Below the pieces are notes generated by a model, which saw only the letters and a list, made by a program, of their open reading frames with translations, did no database searches and was not told the DNA's origin. This document shows, piece after piece, positions 45,036-52,667 of a stretch of DNA of 64,000 nucleotides. Source of the stretch: Flagellimonas marinaquae (GTDB lineage: Bacteria; Bacteroidota; Bacteroidia; Flavobacteriales; Flavobacteriaceae); contig NZ_CP092415.1 in NCBI RefSeq assembly GCF_023716465.1, forward strand, positions 124,001 through 188,000, in the 5' to 3' direction. Position numbers and translations under genes: made by a program. How positions within the stretch are numbered: the stretch's first letter is position 1; every line of letters starts with the position of its first letter.

Positions 45036-46567
45036 TGGCTCGGAAAAACCTATACAGATCCTTGCTCTTATTGAGCTTTTTGGCCTTAAATGCAGGTATC
45101 ATCTATGGTTTGGCGGCCGCTTGGAGTTTTCTGAACACTGGGGCGGACAAGTCTTCCATTCTTCATATTGGCGGTGCTATAGAAAAAGCATATCAACCCA
45201 AAATCGTATGGACAACCAATGGGCAACGTGGCAGAAAAATATCCCAACAGGCCCTAAGCGAACTCGAAAAAGACTATATCAATGCTTGGTATGTAAAAAA
45301 TATTGCCTTATCAACTTTTGACGTACTTGGAATTGAAGATTACTACACCGAAGACGCCAGAGAACATCTCAAACAATTGATCAAGAACAATCTGGACAAT
45401 CAAGTTCGGATAGAAGCCACTACCCTATCTCATCATCCTCGATTGGAGTTTTATAGTTTGGATGGGAAATTGGCCGTGCTTACTGATAACCATGTGGTTC
45501 AGGTTGAAAAAATATTTGCTAACGGGCAATTCCTGCAGCAACAAAAATCCACACATAGTTATCAAGTAATTTTAATGTTGGAAGATGGTTTTTGGCGAGT
45601 TCGGCAAATGGTTAAAATTCAAAATCCACCTGAAGTCCAAGCACAAAGGGAAGAGGTTTCATTCAATGTGAACTCATTAAAGGGAATCAACTATTATCCA
45701 AAGGATAACCCATGGGATATGTTCGGGAAGAATTTTGACAGCGAGGCCATTACTGCTGATTTTGAGACCATATCATCCCTAGGTTTAAATTCCGTTCGGG
45801 TATTTGTTCCCTACGAAACATTCGGGGCTGCTTCGGTAAAAACTGAATATCTTGACCAGCTTGAAGAATTGCTAAACTTGGCACAGCATAACAACCTGAA
45901 AGTTTTGGTCACCCTATTCGATTTTTATGGGAATTATGAGCTAATGGACTGGACCCTGACCCACCGACACGCCGAAACCGTAGTTTCCCGATTACAAAAT
46001 CATGAAGCTTTGTTGGGATGGGACCTAAAAAACGAACCTGACCTCGATTTTGACAGTCGTGGCAAGGAAAATGTACTGGGTTGGCTTTCGGAAATGGCAC
46101 AACTCATTAAAAAGAAGGATAGCATCCACCCTATTACCATTGGATGGTTTGCCCCCGAAGCGGCGATAAACTTGGTCGAGCAAGTAGATTTTGTTTCTTT
46201 CCATTATTACGAAGAACCAAAAAATCTAAAAGAGCGAGTCGCTGCCTTGAAAGAAGCGATCGGGGAAAAGCCGATGGTGTTGGAAGAATACGGAAAATCG
46301 AGTTACAGCGGTATTTGGAATTTGTTTTCCAACTCAAAAGAGGCTCAAGCCAATTATTTGTCTGAAATACAAATTGTTTTGGAAGAGGAGCAGCTTCCTT
46401 CCTTTATTTGGACCCTGCACGATTTTGAAACCGTGCCAACACAAGTGGTGGGTAGAAAACCCTGGCGAAAAGCACCACAAAAGCATTTTGGCCTCATAGA
46501 TCTGAATGGTGAGAAGAAACCCGCCTATCATACAATCATAAAAAAAGAAAAAGGGACAACTAACTAA
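45032..46567 (+). CDS. Membrane-anchored GH5-like (cellulase-superfamily) glycoside hydrolase
   Basis: 511 residues. An N-terminal membrane anchor (SLLLLSFLALNAGIIYGLAA) is followed by about 190 residues of unassigned sequence and then a TIM-barrel hydrolase from about residue 210: LKGINYYPKDNPWDMFG, SLGLNSVRVFVPYETFG. The catalytic acid is in GWDLKNEPD and the nucleophile in KPMVLEEYG. The clan fold and these motifs fit GH5 or a close relative. In exopolysaccharide operons such an enzyme usually trims the nascent or misdirected polymer, as BcsZ and PslG do. It overlaps the lipoprotein gene by 4 bp. Confidence 0.82.
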   Translation: MMARKNLYRSLLLLSFLALNAGIIYGLAAAWSFLNTGADKSSILHIGGAIEKAYQPKIVWTTNGQRGRKISQQALSELEKDYINAWYVKNIALSTFDVLGIEDYYTEDAREHLKQLIKNNLDNQVRIEATTLSHHPRLEFYSLDGKLAVLTDNHVVQVEKIFANGQFLQQQKSTHSYQVILMLEDGFWRVRQMVKIQNPPEVQAQREEVSFNVNSLKGINYYPKDNPWDMFGKNFDSEAITADFETISSLGLNSVRVFVPYETFGAASVKTEYLDQLEELLNLAQHNNLKVLVTLFDFYGNYELMDWTLTHRHAETVVSRLQNHEALLGWDLKNEPDLDFDSRGKENVLGWLSEMAQLIKKKDSIHPITIGWFAPEAAINLVEQVDFVSFHYYEEPKNLKERVAALKEAIGEKPMVLEEYGKSSYSGIWNLFSNSKEAQANYLSEIQIVLEEEQLPSFIWTLHDFETVPTQVVGRKPWRKAPQKHFGLIDLNGEKKPAYHTIIKKEKGTTN

Positions 46568-46583
46568 AGTTATCCCCCTTTCA
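46551..46583. terminator. Probable bidirectional terminator
   Basis: AAGGGACAACT (46551-46561) pairs with AGTTATCCC (46568-46576) and adjacent CTT, with one mismatch. It lies between the convergent hydrolase and glycosyltransferase genes, with A- and T-rich flanks. Confidence 0.55.
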
Positions 46584-46599
46584 CACTTAACCTAAAAAC

Positions 46600-47835
46600 C
46601 TATGCTATACTTGTCTCGTTAATTTCCTGTAATTCTTGCGCAGGAGTTGGCAACAATCCTTTTTTTGCCTGTATCACTTTAAAATGATCCAGGTACATTT
46701 CGGTGATTTTGGACATGGGCAGCGAACATGCTGCTTTATAATTTGCTTTCCCCAAGTGAGTTCTGTACGTCTCATTGGTCAAAATACTTTCCAATGCTTT
46801 GGATAAAGATTCCACATTCTCCGGCTCAAAGAATTCGCCTCGGTAGCCTTCTTCCCTGACCAAGATGCCCAAGTCTCCCAAATCTGGCAACACTACCCCC
46901 TTTCCATAACTTCCTGCTTGGTGCAATACTCCGGAACTTCCTGTTGTAGATGTGTAAGGAAAAACCACTACGGCACTGTCTCCAAAAATATGTGGAACAT
47001 CTTCCTCGGCCACATATCCGGTAAATCTTAGATTCTTTACATGGCTGTATGTCTGTTGCACATTCTCCAAGTATCCTGGTGTGTTTGGACTATCCGTCCC
47101 AGCGATTACAATTTCAATATCCAGATCGGATTTTGTACGCAATAATTCAACGGCTTCGATCATTGGCTCCACTTTTTTGTAGGTCCCAAACTTTCCAAAG
47201 GCCATTACCTGCATAGGGCCTTTTGGTAAATCGTAGTTGGGAGCTGGTGGGGTTTCGAAGGCACCATGTGGCACAAGGGCAACATTATTTACCTTGTATT
47301 TGTTTTCCAAAATAGTTTTGTACTTGCTGATGGTAACGGCCAATACATCCGACGCCAATACAAAGCGTGTTAGTGTGGTGCCAATAAAGTTGTATATTTT
47401 TTGAAGGAATCCGTTCTGAGTGATTCCGGCATTTTCCAAATCCACTTGCTCCAAAATATTGTGCAACAAGGAGATGGTTGGGATGCGCATCATTTTACAA
47501 ACAAAAGGCAATAAAAGTCCAAGAGCGGCAGGAACCTTTTTGTCACCAAACTTCAAAAACTGAAGATTGAACAAAACAGCGTCCGGTTTTTCTTTTCTGA
47601 TGGCCTTGGTCACTCTGTAAATATTCTTAAGGTCGTTGAAGTTCCAACACTCCTTAACAGTGATAGGACATCCTTCCTCTTCAAAGGAAAGGTCTTTTGG
47701 TGCTTCGGTATGGTCCGTAAGCAATACAATCTCGCTTACTTCTTCTTGAAGTCTAAAATGTTTTACCAGATGGTATCCATATTCGGTAAGGGTTACTTTA
47801 CTTGGCGGATACGCTGTTACGATTGCTAGTTTCAT
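46600..47835 (-). CDS. GT4-family glycosyltransferase
   Basis: 411 residues of the GT-B fold. MKLAIVTAYPPSKVTLTEYGYHLVKHF at the start and VMAFGKFGTYKKVEPMIEAVELL with the C-terminal EEDVPHIFGDSAVVVFPYTSTTGSSGVLHQAGSYG segment are typical of GT4 retaining transferases, with the E/N nucleotide-sugar-binding block replaced by TSTTGSSGVLHQA. It is cytoplasmic and transfers a sugar to a lipid-linked acceptor, probably for the same polymer as the GT2 fusion. It has its own promoter with the shared 13-mer site. The leader ends CTTAACCTTATGAAA, like that of two neighbouring genes. Confidence 0.88.
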   Translation of the reverse strand: MKLAIVTAYPPSKVTLTEYGYHLVKHFRLQEEVSEIVLLTDHTEAPKDLSFEEEGCPITVKECWNFNDLKNIYRVTKAIRKEKPDAVLFNLQFLKFGDKKVPAALGLLLPFVCKMMRIPTISLLHNILEQVDLENAGITQNGFLQKIYNFIGTTLTRFVLASDVLAVTISKYKTILENKYKVNNVALVPHGAFETPPAPNYDLPKGPMQVMAFGKFGTYKKVEPMIEAVELLRTKSDLDIEIVIAGTDSPNTPGYLENVQQTYSHVKNLRFTGYVAEEDVPHIFGDSAVVVFPYTSTTGSSGVLHQAGSYGKGVVLPDLGDLGILVREEGYRGEFFEPENVESLSKALESILTNETYRTHLGKANYKAACSLPMSKITEMYLDHFKVIQAKKGLLPTPAQELQEINETSIA

Positions 47836-47871
47836 AAGGTTAAGTTTTTGTTCTATAAGATTTTAGTGATA

Positions 47872-47941
47872 CAAATATCCGCACAAAACCCTGTAAAAAA
47901 GGCGATTATAGGACGGTTGAACAAAAAGTGTAGACGAATGG
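47872..47941 (-). promoter_or_regulatory. Regulon promoter b: -7 box plus two-copy 21-bp direct repeat
   Basis: -7-like GATATTTG (47879-47872). TGTAGACGAATGG starts at 47929, exactly 50 bp from the box end, and a second copy ATAGGACGGTTGA (47908-47920) is 21 bp closer, matching GACG and TG. The pair lies upstream of the -33 position, as expected for an activator. Confidence 0.72.
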
Positions 47942-48020
47942 CAGAAGGCACCGGATAATCAAAAAAGCCAGGACACTTTAACATGTTCCTGGCCTTTAAT
48001 CAACCTAAAACCTAAACTGC

Positions 48021-49250
48021 TTATTTTTCTTTGGTAAAAAAGTATAGAAATTGCATTACCAACAAAGCGGCCATTACCAAGATTTGAGCTTGCACCACTA
48101 TAGCCAAACAACTGTGCATAAAAACAATCAGCGTAATCTGAGCCACGCCGGCAATTGCCGAAAACCATATGGGTTTGTAATGATCTAAGGATAAAAAGTA
48201 ATAAGTGAAAATATTTGCCACGGCAAACAAAGATGTGGCCAAGGCATATTGCCATAACAATGAAGCCATGGACAAATAGGCATCTCCAAATAGTAGTGTG
48301 ATGATCAATTTAGGGAACAAGATACAAGCTCCTACAATAATTGCGGACAAAATACTTATATAGCCTACGTACTTAAACAATACATGTTTTGTAGGCTTGC
48401 CTTCTTTTTTAAGACGGACCACAGTGGGCAATAGCAGCATTACGAACATCCAGGCCACAAAATACACCACGCGGCCGATCAATGCCAAGGAAGCATAAAG
48501 ACCTGCTTCTTGTGCTGCAAAAAAGTGTTTCACCAATAAAATATCGCTATTGTTGATGATGATCTGGGTCAATTCGTAGCCAGCCGTAATCAACATAAAA
48601 GTCCGCACCTTTGACCATTCCAAACCAATAGGAGCTTTTGCTGTTTTAGCAAGGCTCAACTTTTTGTAAGGGAACAATCCAAACACTAGGGAAACCAAAA
48701 TTCCAAAAGAGACCAATGCACCAAAATGGTCACGAATTACCAAAAAGGCCAATAGGGTAATTCCCAATCTGCCCCACATTTCCAATTGATAGGAGATGGC
48801 CAATTTGGCAAAGGATTCTTCCCCTTGATATTGACCTCGGTTTACGCTCATTACAAAGTAGATAGGAACGCCCATTGCAAAAATTCGGAACATTAAAGCG
48901 TTTTCCGTATGCAAAATATTTTGAAGGATAGGTGCAGAGAAAAATACCATTGCCCCCAACAAACATCCAATCAAAAGTGCAAAAGCACCTATTCGATTTC
49001 TAAAAACATCCCATTGATCGGATGGTAATGTGGCAACAAATTTTGCTGTTACCAACTGAAAGGTCATTCCCAAAAATGAGAGGACCAACAACAAGGTGAC
49101 CAACAAAGCTGCATCCGCAAAAGCTTCTGGACCCAAAATGCGCCCCAACAATAAATTATAAATGTAGTTTCCTCCGTTAACCAATAAGGCACTCAGCATA
49201 AAAAGCTGTTGAGGGGAAATTCGGTTTTTTACTAGGTTAAGAACGGTCAT
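48021..49250 (-). CDS. Wzx/PST-type polysaccharide flippase
   Basis: About 409 residues from the ATG at 49250 (MTVLNLVKNRISPQQLFMLSALLVNGGNYIYNLLLGRILG). The start is set 11 bp after the stop of the STAS gene; the frame upstream of it overlaps that gene and is rejected. Twelve or so membrane helices and the opening motif fit the polysaccharide transport (MATE-like/PST) superfamily, which flips lipid-linked oligosaccharides across the inner membrane. It completes a Wzx-type export step for the polymer made by the nearby glycosyltransferases. It is co-transcribed with the STAS protein. Confidence 0.9.
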   Translation of the reverse strand: MTVLNLVKNRISPQQLFMLSALLVNGGNYIYNLLLGRILGPEAFADAALLVTLLLVLSFLGMTFQLVTAKFVATLPSDQWDVFRNRIGAFALLIGCLLGAMVFFSAPILQNILHTENALMFRIFAMGVPIYFVMSVNRGQYQGEESFAKLAISYQLEMWGRLGITLLAFLVIRDHFGALVSFGILVSLVFGLFPYKKLSLAKTAKAPIGLEWSKVRTFMLITAGYELTQIIINNSDILLVKHFFAAQEAGLYASLALIGRVVYFVAWMFVMLLLPTVVRLKKEGKPTKHVLFKYVGYISILSAIIVGACILFPKLIITLLFGDAYLSMASLLWQYALATSLFAVANIFTYYFLSLDHYKPIWFSAIAGVAQITLIVFMHSCLAIVVQAQILVMAALLVMQFLYFFTKEK

Positions 49251-49261
49251 AGCATAAAAAA

Positions 49262-49540
49262 TTATGAGGTGGCTTTTAAACACAGTTGCTTCAAATCCTT
49301 TTTGGGCAACCATCCATTTATGGTGAAATGGCAATCCAAAAGCACTGCATTGGCAAACATTTGAATCAATACCTTACTTGCCAAATCATCGATTACCGAA
49401 ACTCGTTGTAAATCAAGTTTAACGGTAGTACCTCGTTTAATGAAGTTTTTCATATGTCTTTCAAAAATCTTGATAGTGGTACTGTCCAATCGCCCATTTA
49501 CTGAGAAGACTCTTCTACATTCGGTGATTTGTAAAGCCAT
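49262..49540 (-). CDS. STAS-domain protein of the polysaccharide locus
   Basis: 92 residues, the size of a stand-alone STAS (anti-sigma-antagonist-like) domain: FSVNGRLDSTTIKIFERHM, then VKLDLQRVSVIDDLASKVLIQMF. In canonical members the LDLSxVxxIDSSGL motif carries the phospho-serine; here it reads IDDLASKVL, so the usual Ser is replaced by Asp/Leu. STAS proteins such as SypA of Vibrio fischeri control syp polysaccharide production, which fits the position next to the flippase. It is the first gene after promoter c, and its start is 43 bp from the -7 box. Confidence 0.75.
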   Translation of the reverse strand: MALQITECRRVFSVNGRLDSTTIKIFERHMKNFIKRGTTVKLDLQRVSVIDDLASKVLIQMFANAVLLDCHFTINGWLPKKDLKQLCLKATS

Positions 49541-49583
49541 GATTTTTAGTTGTTAAGGTTAAAATTTGTTCGACTTGTTACAG

Positions 49584-49653
49584 CAAATATCCACTGATTT
49601 GACGTTTTAAATTGGACGGTGTAGACGGATGACGGATAGCTGTAGACGAATGG
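49584..49653 (-). promoter_or_regulatory. Regulon promoter c: -7 box plus perfect-phase direct repeat
   Basis: -7-like GATATTTG (49591-49584). TGTAGACGGATGA starts at 49620 and TGTAGACGAATGG at 49641, 21 bp apart; the latter is exactly 50 bp from the box end. This is the clearest tandem pair and is shared by the divergent TPR/barrel gene at 49728. Confidence 0.78.
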
Positions 49654-49727
49654 TAAGGTTCGCCCTTCGGCCGCGGAAAGACTCGTTTTAACTTTACCAT
49701 ATCAAAAAAACCTCAAAAGCTTAACCT

Positions 49728-51791
49728 ATGAAACGCTTTATTCACATCATCATTTTTGTAGTCGCCATACAAGGAGTTTTGGCCCAGTCCGAAATGGAAA
49801 CCGGATTTCAACTTTTGGAAAAAGGGAACTTCTCCCAAGCTGAAAACTTTTTTGGTGATTTCCTTAAAGATAATCCCGATAACAAAACAGCTCAAATCTG
49901 CTACGGGCGTGCTGTGGGGCTGAACGGAAACCCGAACAAGGCCAATACCTTATTTAATGGTATGTTGGAAAAGCACCCGGATGATTACGAGGTTCGCATC
50001 AACTATTATGAATCCTTTTTATGGGGCAAGCAATTTAAAGCTGCGGAAAAATTGTACGAGGGGCTAGTTGAAGATTATCCCAATAAATTTGGTGCTGTTT
50101 TAGGTTATGCCAATACGTTGAGCAATCTTCAAAAATATGAGGAAGCTTTACAATGGATAGAAAAAGCTTTGCAATTGCAACCTGGTAATCCAAGTGCGCT
50201 CACTTCGAAAAAATACATGAACCTTGGGTTGGCCAACACTTTGGTACAGGCACAGAATTACGATGAGGCAAAAATCAAACTAAAATCCATTTTCAACGAT
50301 TTTCCAAATGATAGGGAGACCTTGTTGAACATGGCCAATGTATTCTTGATTACCAAAGAGGTCGATAGTGCAAAAGCGTCCTATCGCAGACTTGCCATTT
50401 CTGCAAAAGACTCTATTGTGGCTTTAAATGGAATTGCCTTGGCCGAGCATATTGGGGAAAATGATAAAGTGGCCCTGAAGGTTGCCATCCAATCAAAAAA
50501 TAAAGTAGACAAGATCAACGATAACGAACTTAAGGAAAAGACGTTTGAACGCTACGCCCAAGCCCTGATCTGGAACCGAAAGTTTGTTTCTGCCAAAAAA
50601 TACATCGATAGTCTTTCCAACCAATTTGGTGATAAAAATTGGGTGTTGGCCCTTAAAGCCACCCATGGAATGTACACCGGGAATATTAAGAGCAGTCTAC
50701 AGCATTATGACGCTATTCTGGCATCGGACAGTACATCTTTTGATGGAAATTTAGGAAAGGCCAATGCGCTTTTTGCCCTCGGAAGGATAGAAGAGGCATA
50801 CGCCGCCACCAACAAAACCTTGTCGATTTTTGAAAACCAAAAAGATGCGCAAGGGCTTATCGAAAAAATAAACGGACAATATAGCCCTTATGTGCAAGAA
50901 ACGGCTTCTTACAGTTTTGATAATGGGAATAACGTAGCATATGCCACCAATACAACGGTGAACCTGCCATTGTCCACCAAGTTTCAAACCGTTGTAAATT
51001 ATCAGTACCGATTAACAGAAAATTCAGAAACCTCAGCAAAAGCGCATACGCATACCGCAACCGCTGGAGTTACTTACGCTATGCTGCCGAAGTTGAAAGT
51101 AGTGGGCCTAGCAGGAATCAACAATGCCCAGTTCAATGGTAATGGCTACTCGCAACCCATTATTAGTGCAAAAGTGGTTACAGAACCATATCGTTTGCAA
51201 AACTTGGAGGTTGGATACCAACGTGAGGTGCAAAATTTTAATACGGATTTGATAGAGCGTGAAATTGTAATGCAGCATTATGGTTTAAACTACAACCTTG
51301 GTTCCAATTTTGGATTGGGATGGTACACACAGCTTATGCACACAGAGCAAAGCGATGACAACCAACGCGACCTTTTGTTTACTTCTTTGTACTACACTGC
51401 ATTGCGAAAGCCCAACTTAAAGTTTGGACTCAACTACCAGTACTTGGCCTTTGCGGAGCAAGTGCCTACCATCTATTTTAGTCCTGAAAAATACCAGGCC
51501 GGGGAATTCTTTTCTGAAGTGAGCGGAAAATTTAGCGGTAACTCCACCTATAGAATCAATGCGGCAACGGGTTTACAGCAGGTGGAAGATGATGATATGA
51601 CTTCTATTTTTAGGGTAGAAATGAATCTAAAACACCAATTCACCAATCGATTGAGTGGCGGGTTGTACGGAAAATATAGCAACATTTCCTCGGCGACTGC
51701 AGCAGGCTTCCAATTTACTGAAGTGGGCATACAACTGAAGTGGCTTTTTAAAAAGCAGCCTTTTTTTAATGGGAGCATTGCTTCAAGGTAG
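49728..51791 (+). CDS. TPR-periplasmic domain with outer-membrane beta-barrel (BcsC/PgaA-like export protein)
   Basis: 687 residues. Signal peptide to about residue 19 (VLAQ). Residues 20 to about 390 are tetratricopeptide repeats (LEKGNFSQAENFFGDFLKDNPDN, then ALQWIEKALQLQPGNPSAL). Residues about 400-687 are a beta-barrel with alternating aromatic strands (TASYSFDNGNNVAYATN, NLEVGYQREVQNF, KYSNISSATAAGFQF), reaching WLFKKQPFFNG near the end. This TPR-plus-barrel plan matches BcsC and PgaA, which export cellulose and PNAG through the outer membrane, although barrel and TPR lengths differ. It is divergent from the STAS-flippase operon and preceded by the conserved leader CTTAACCTATGAAA. Confidence 0.82.
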   Translation: MKRFIHIIIFVVAIQGVLAQSEMETGFQLLEKGNFSQAENFFGDFLKDNPDNKTAQICYGRAVGLNGNPNKANTLFNGMLEKHPDDYEVRINYYESFLWGKQFKAAEKLYEGLVEDYPNKFGAVLGYANTLSNLQKYEEALQWIEKALQLQPGNPSALTSKKYMNLGLANTLVQAQNYDEAKIKLKSIFNDFPNDRETLLNMANVFLITKEVDSAKASYRRLAISAKDSIVALNGIALAEHIGENDKVALKVAIQSKNKVDKINDNELKEKTFERYAQALIWNRKFVSAKKYIDSLSNQFGDKNWVLALKATHGMYTGNIKSSLQHYDAILASDSTSFDGNLGKANALFALGRIEEAYAATNKTLSIFENQKDAQGLIEKINGQYSPYVQETASYSFDNGNNVAYATNTTVNLPLSTKFQTVVNYQYRLTENSETSAKAHTHTATAGVTYAMLPKLKVVGLAGINNAQFNGNGYSQPIISAKVVTEPYRLQNLEVGYQREVQNFNTDLIEREIVMQHYGLNYNLGSNFGLGWYTQLMHTEQSDDNQRDLLFTSLYYTALRKPNLKFGLNYQYLAFAEQVPTIYFSPEKYQAGEFFSEVSGKFSGNSTYRINAATGLQQVEDDDMTSIFRVEMNLKHQFTNRLSGGLYGKYSNISSATAAGFQFTEVGIQLKWLFKKQPFFNGSIASR

Positions 51792-51816
51792 AATTTCTAT
51801 TCTCTAAAAAGTAAAG

Positions 51817-51843
51817 CCCGGTCATAACTGATCGGGTTTTTTT
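51817..51843 (+). terminator. Intrinsic terminator after the TPR/barrel gene
   Basis: CCCGGTCA (51817-51824) and TGATCGGG (51829-51836) form an 8-bp stem with one G-T pair and a 4-nt loop, followed by TTTTTTT. Confidence 0.85.
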
Positions 51844-51844
51844 G

Positions 51845-52338
51845 TTAGTCTTCTATTCCAAATAGGTTTTTGATAATTCGTTTGACAGCCTTTCTCGTCC
51901 TAGGCACATTGTCCGTCTTTAAAAATTCATCTAATTGCATGGCAATACTGTTCAATTCAACATCCTCTTTCAATTTGAGTTGGTTCTCCCTCATCCATAA
52001 GGATTGATTCAATCTATCCCCTTCAGTTGTACAATAAATCAAGGCATCCAAAGAAATAAGACTCAATGGTCAACCTATTTCCAATCAAAATTTGAGCTAG
52101 CTGCAAGATGTCCCCAATTTTGGCTTACATTTTTTACCCGGCAGGCATTGTTTTCAATCCATTCCAATACCTTATGATACTGAAGTTGGTTGAGGACAAG
52201 AATGTATTCATTTAAATACTTCGCGTGGCATCTATCAATTTCAGAAGTAATTCTTTCAAAGGCCTCTACCTTTTGAAATTGCGCAATAATCTGTTCTGAT
52301 CTATAAAAGAAGTCATCTACTTCTTCTTGGTTCTGCAT
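51845..52338 (-). pseudogene. Frameshifted and nonsense-interrupted small gene
   Basis: Two adjoining reading frames, 52338-52075 (87 codons) and the frame ending at 51845 (about 73 codons), look like halves of one protein of about 160-165 residues. The first ends SSNFDWK followed by TAG; the second begins LSLISLDALIY in another frame. Adding one A to the AAA just before the break would let the frame continue D-W-K-I-G, but it then meets TGA where an Arg (CGA) would give IGRPLSLISLDAL. So there are at least two lesions, a -1 frameshift and a C-to-T nonsense change. I do not know the function of the family. A sequencing error would explain only one of them. Confidence 0.65.
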
Positions 52339-52603
52339 AATTGTTAGAGTTGTATCTAAGTTTATTAAAAATAGTTTCTGAATGAATTATCAGTTTTTAA
52401 AGCTCTATTTTTTAATTACGCTTCATACTGGGAAAAACATTCTCCTTTATCATTATTGCTTCCACATTCAATTCACCATTTTCCGTCATAACAATCAGTT
52501 TCAAAACCAAAACAAACCAAAATCATATCACTTCAGAAGGAAAATCGGTGTTGTTTAAAACAAGCCTTAGAGATGATTTTTTAATCAATTTGAAGAATTA
52601 ATC
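52339..52603. other. Intergenic stretch without a gene
   Basis: 265 bp between the broken gene and the terminator of the DUF4114 gene. I found no convincing frame on either strand; a 25-codon frame on the minus strand (MTENGELNVEA...) is too short to support. It is probably degenerate sequence. Confidence 0.5.
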
Positions 52604-52631
52604 AATAAAAAACTCCCCTTAAAAAGGGGAG
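52604..52631 (-). terminator. Terminator of the DUF4114 secreted-protein gene
   Basis: CTCCCCTT (52613-52620) and AAGGGGAG (52624-52631) form a perfect 8-bp stem with a 3-nt loop. On the minus strand it is followed by TTTTTTATTG. Confidence 0.9.
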
Positions 52632-52667
52632 CCTTCATCAAAAAAACAACAACCTATTTAACCGCAT

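Noticed and set aside
52339..52603. 25-codon minus-strand frame (MTENGELNVEA...)
   Set aside because: Too short, with no promoter or terminator of its own; could be a gene remnant but not supported.
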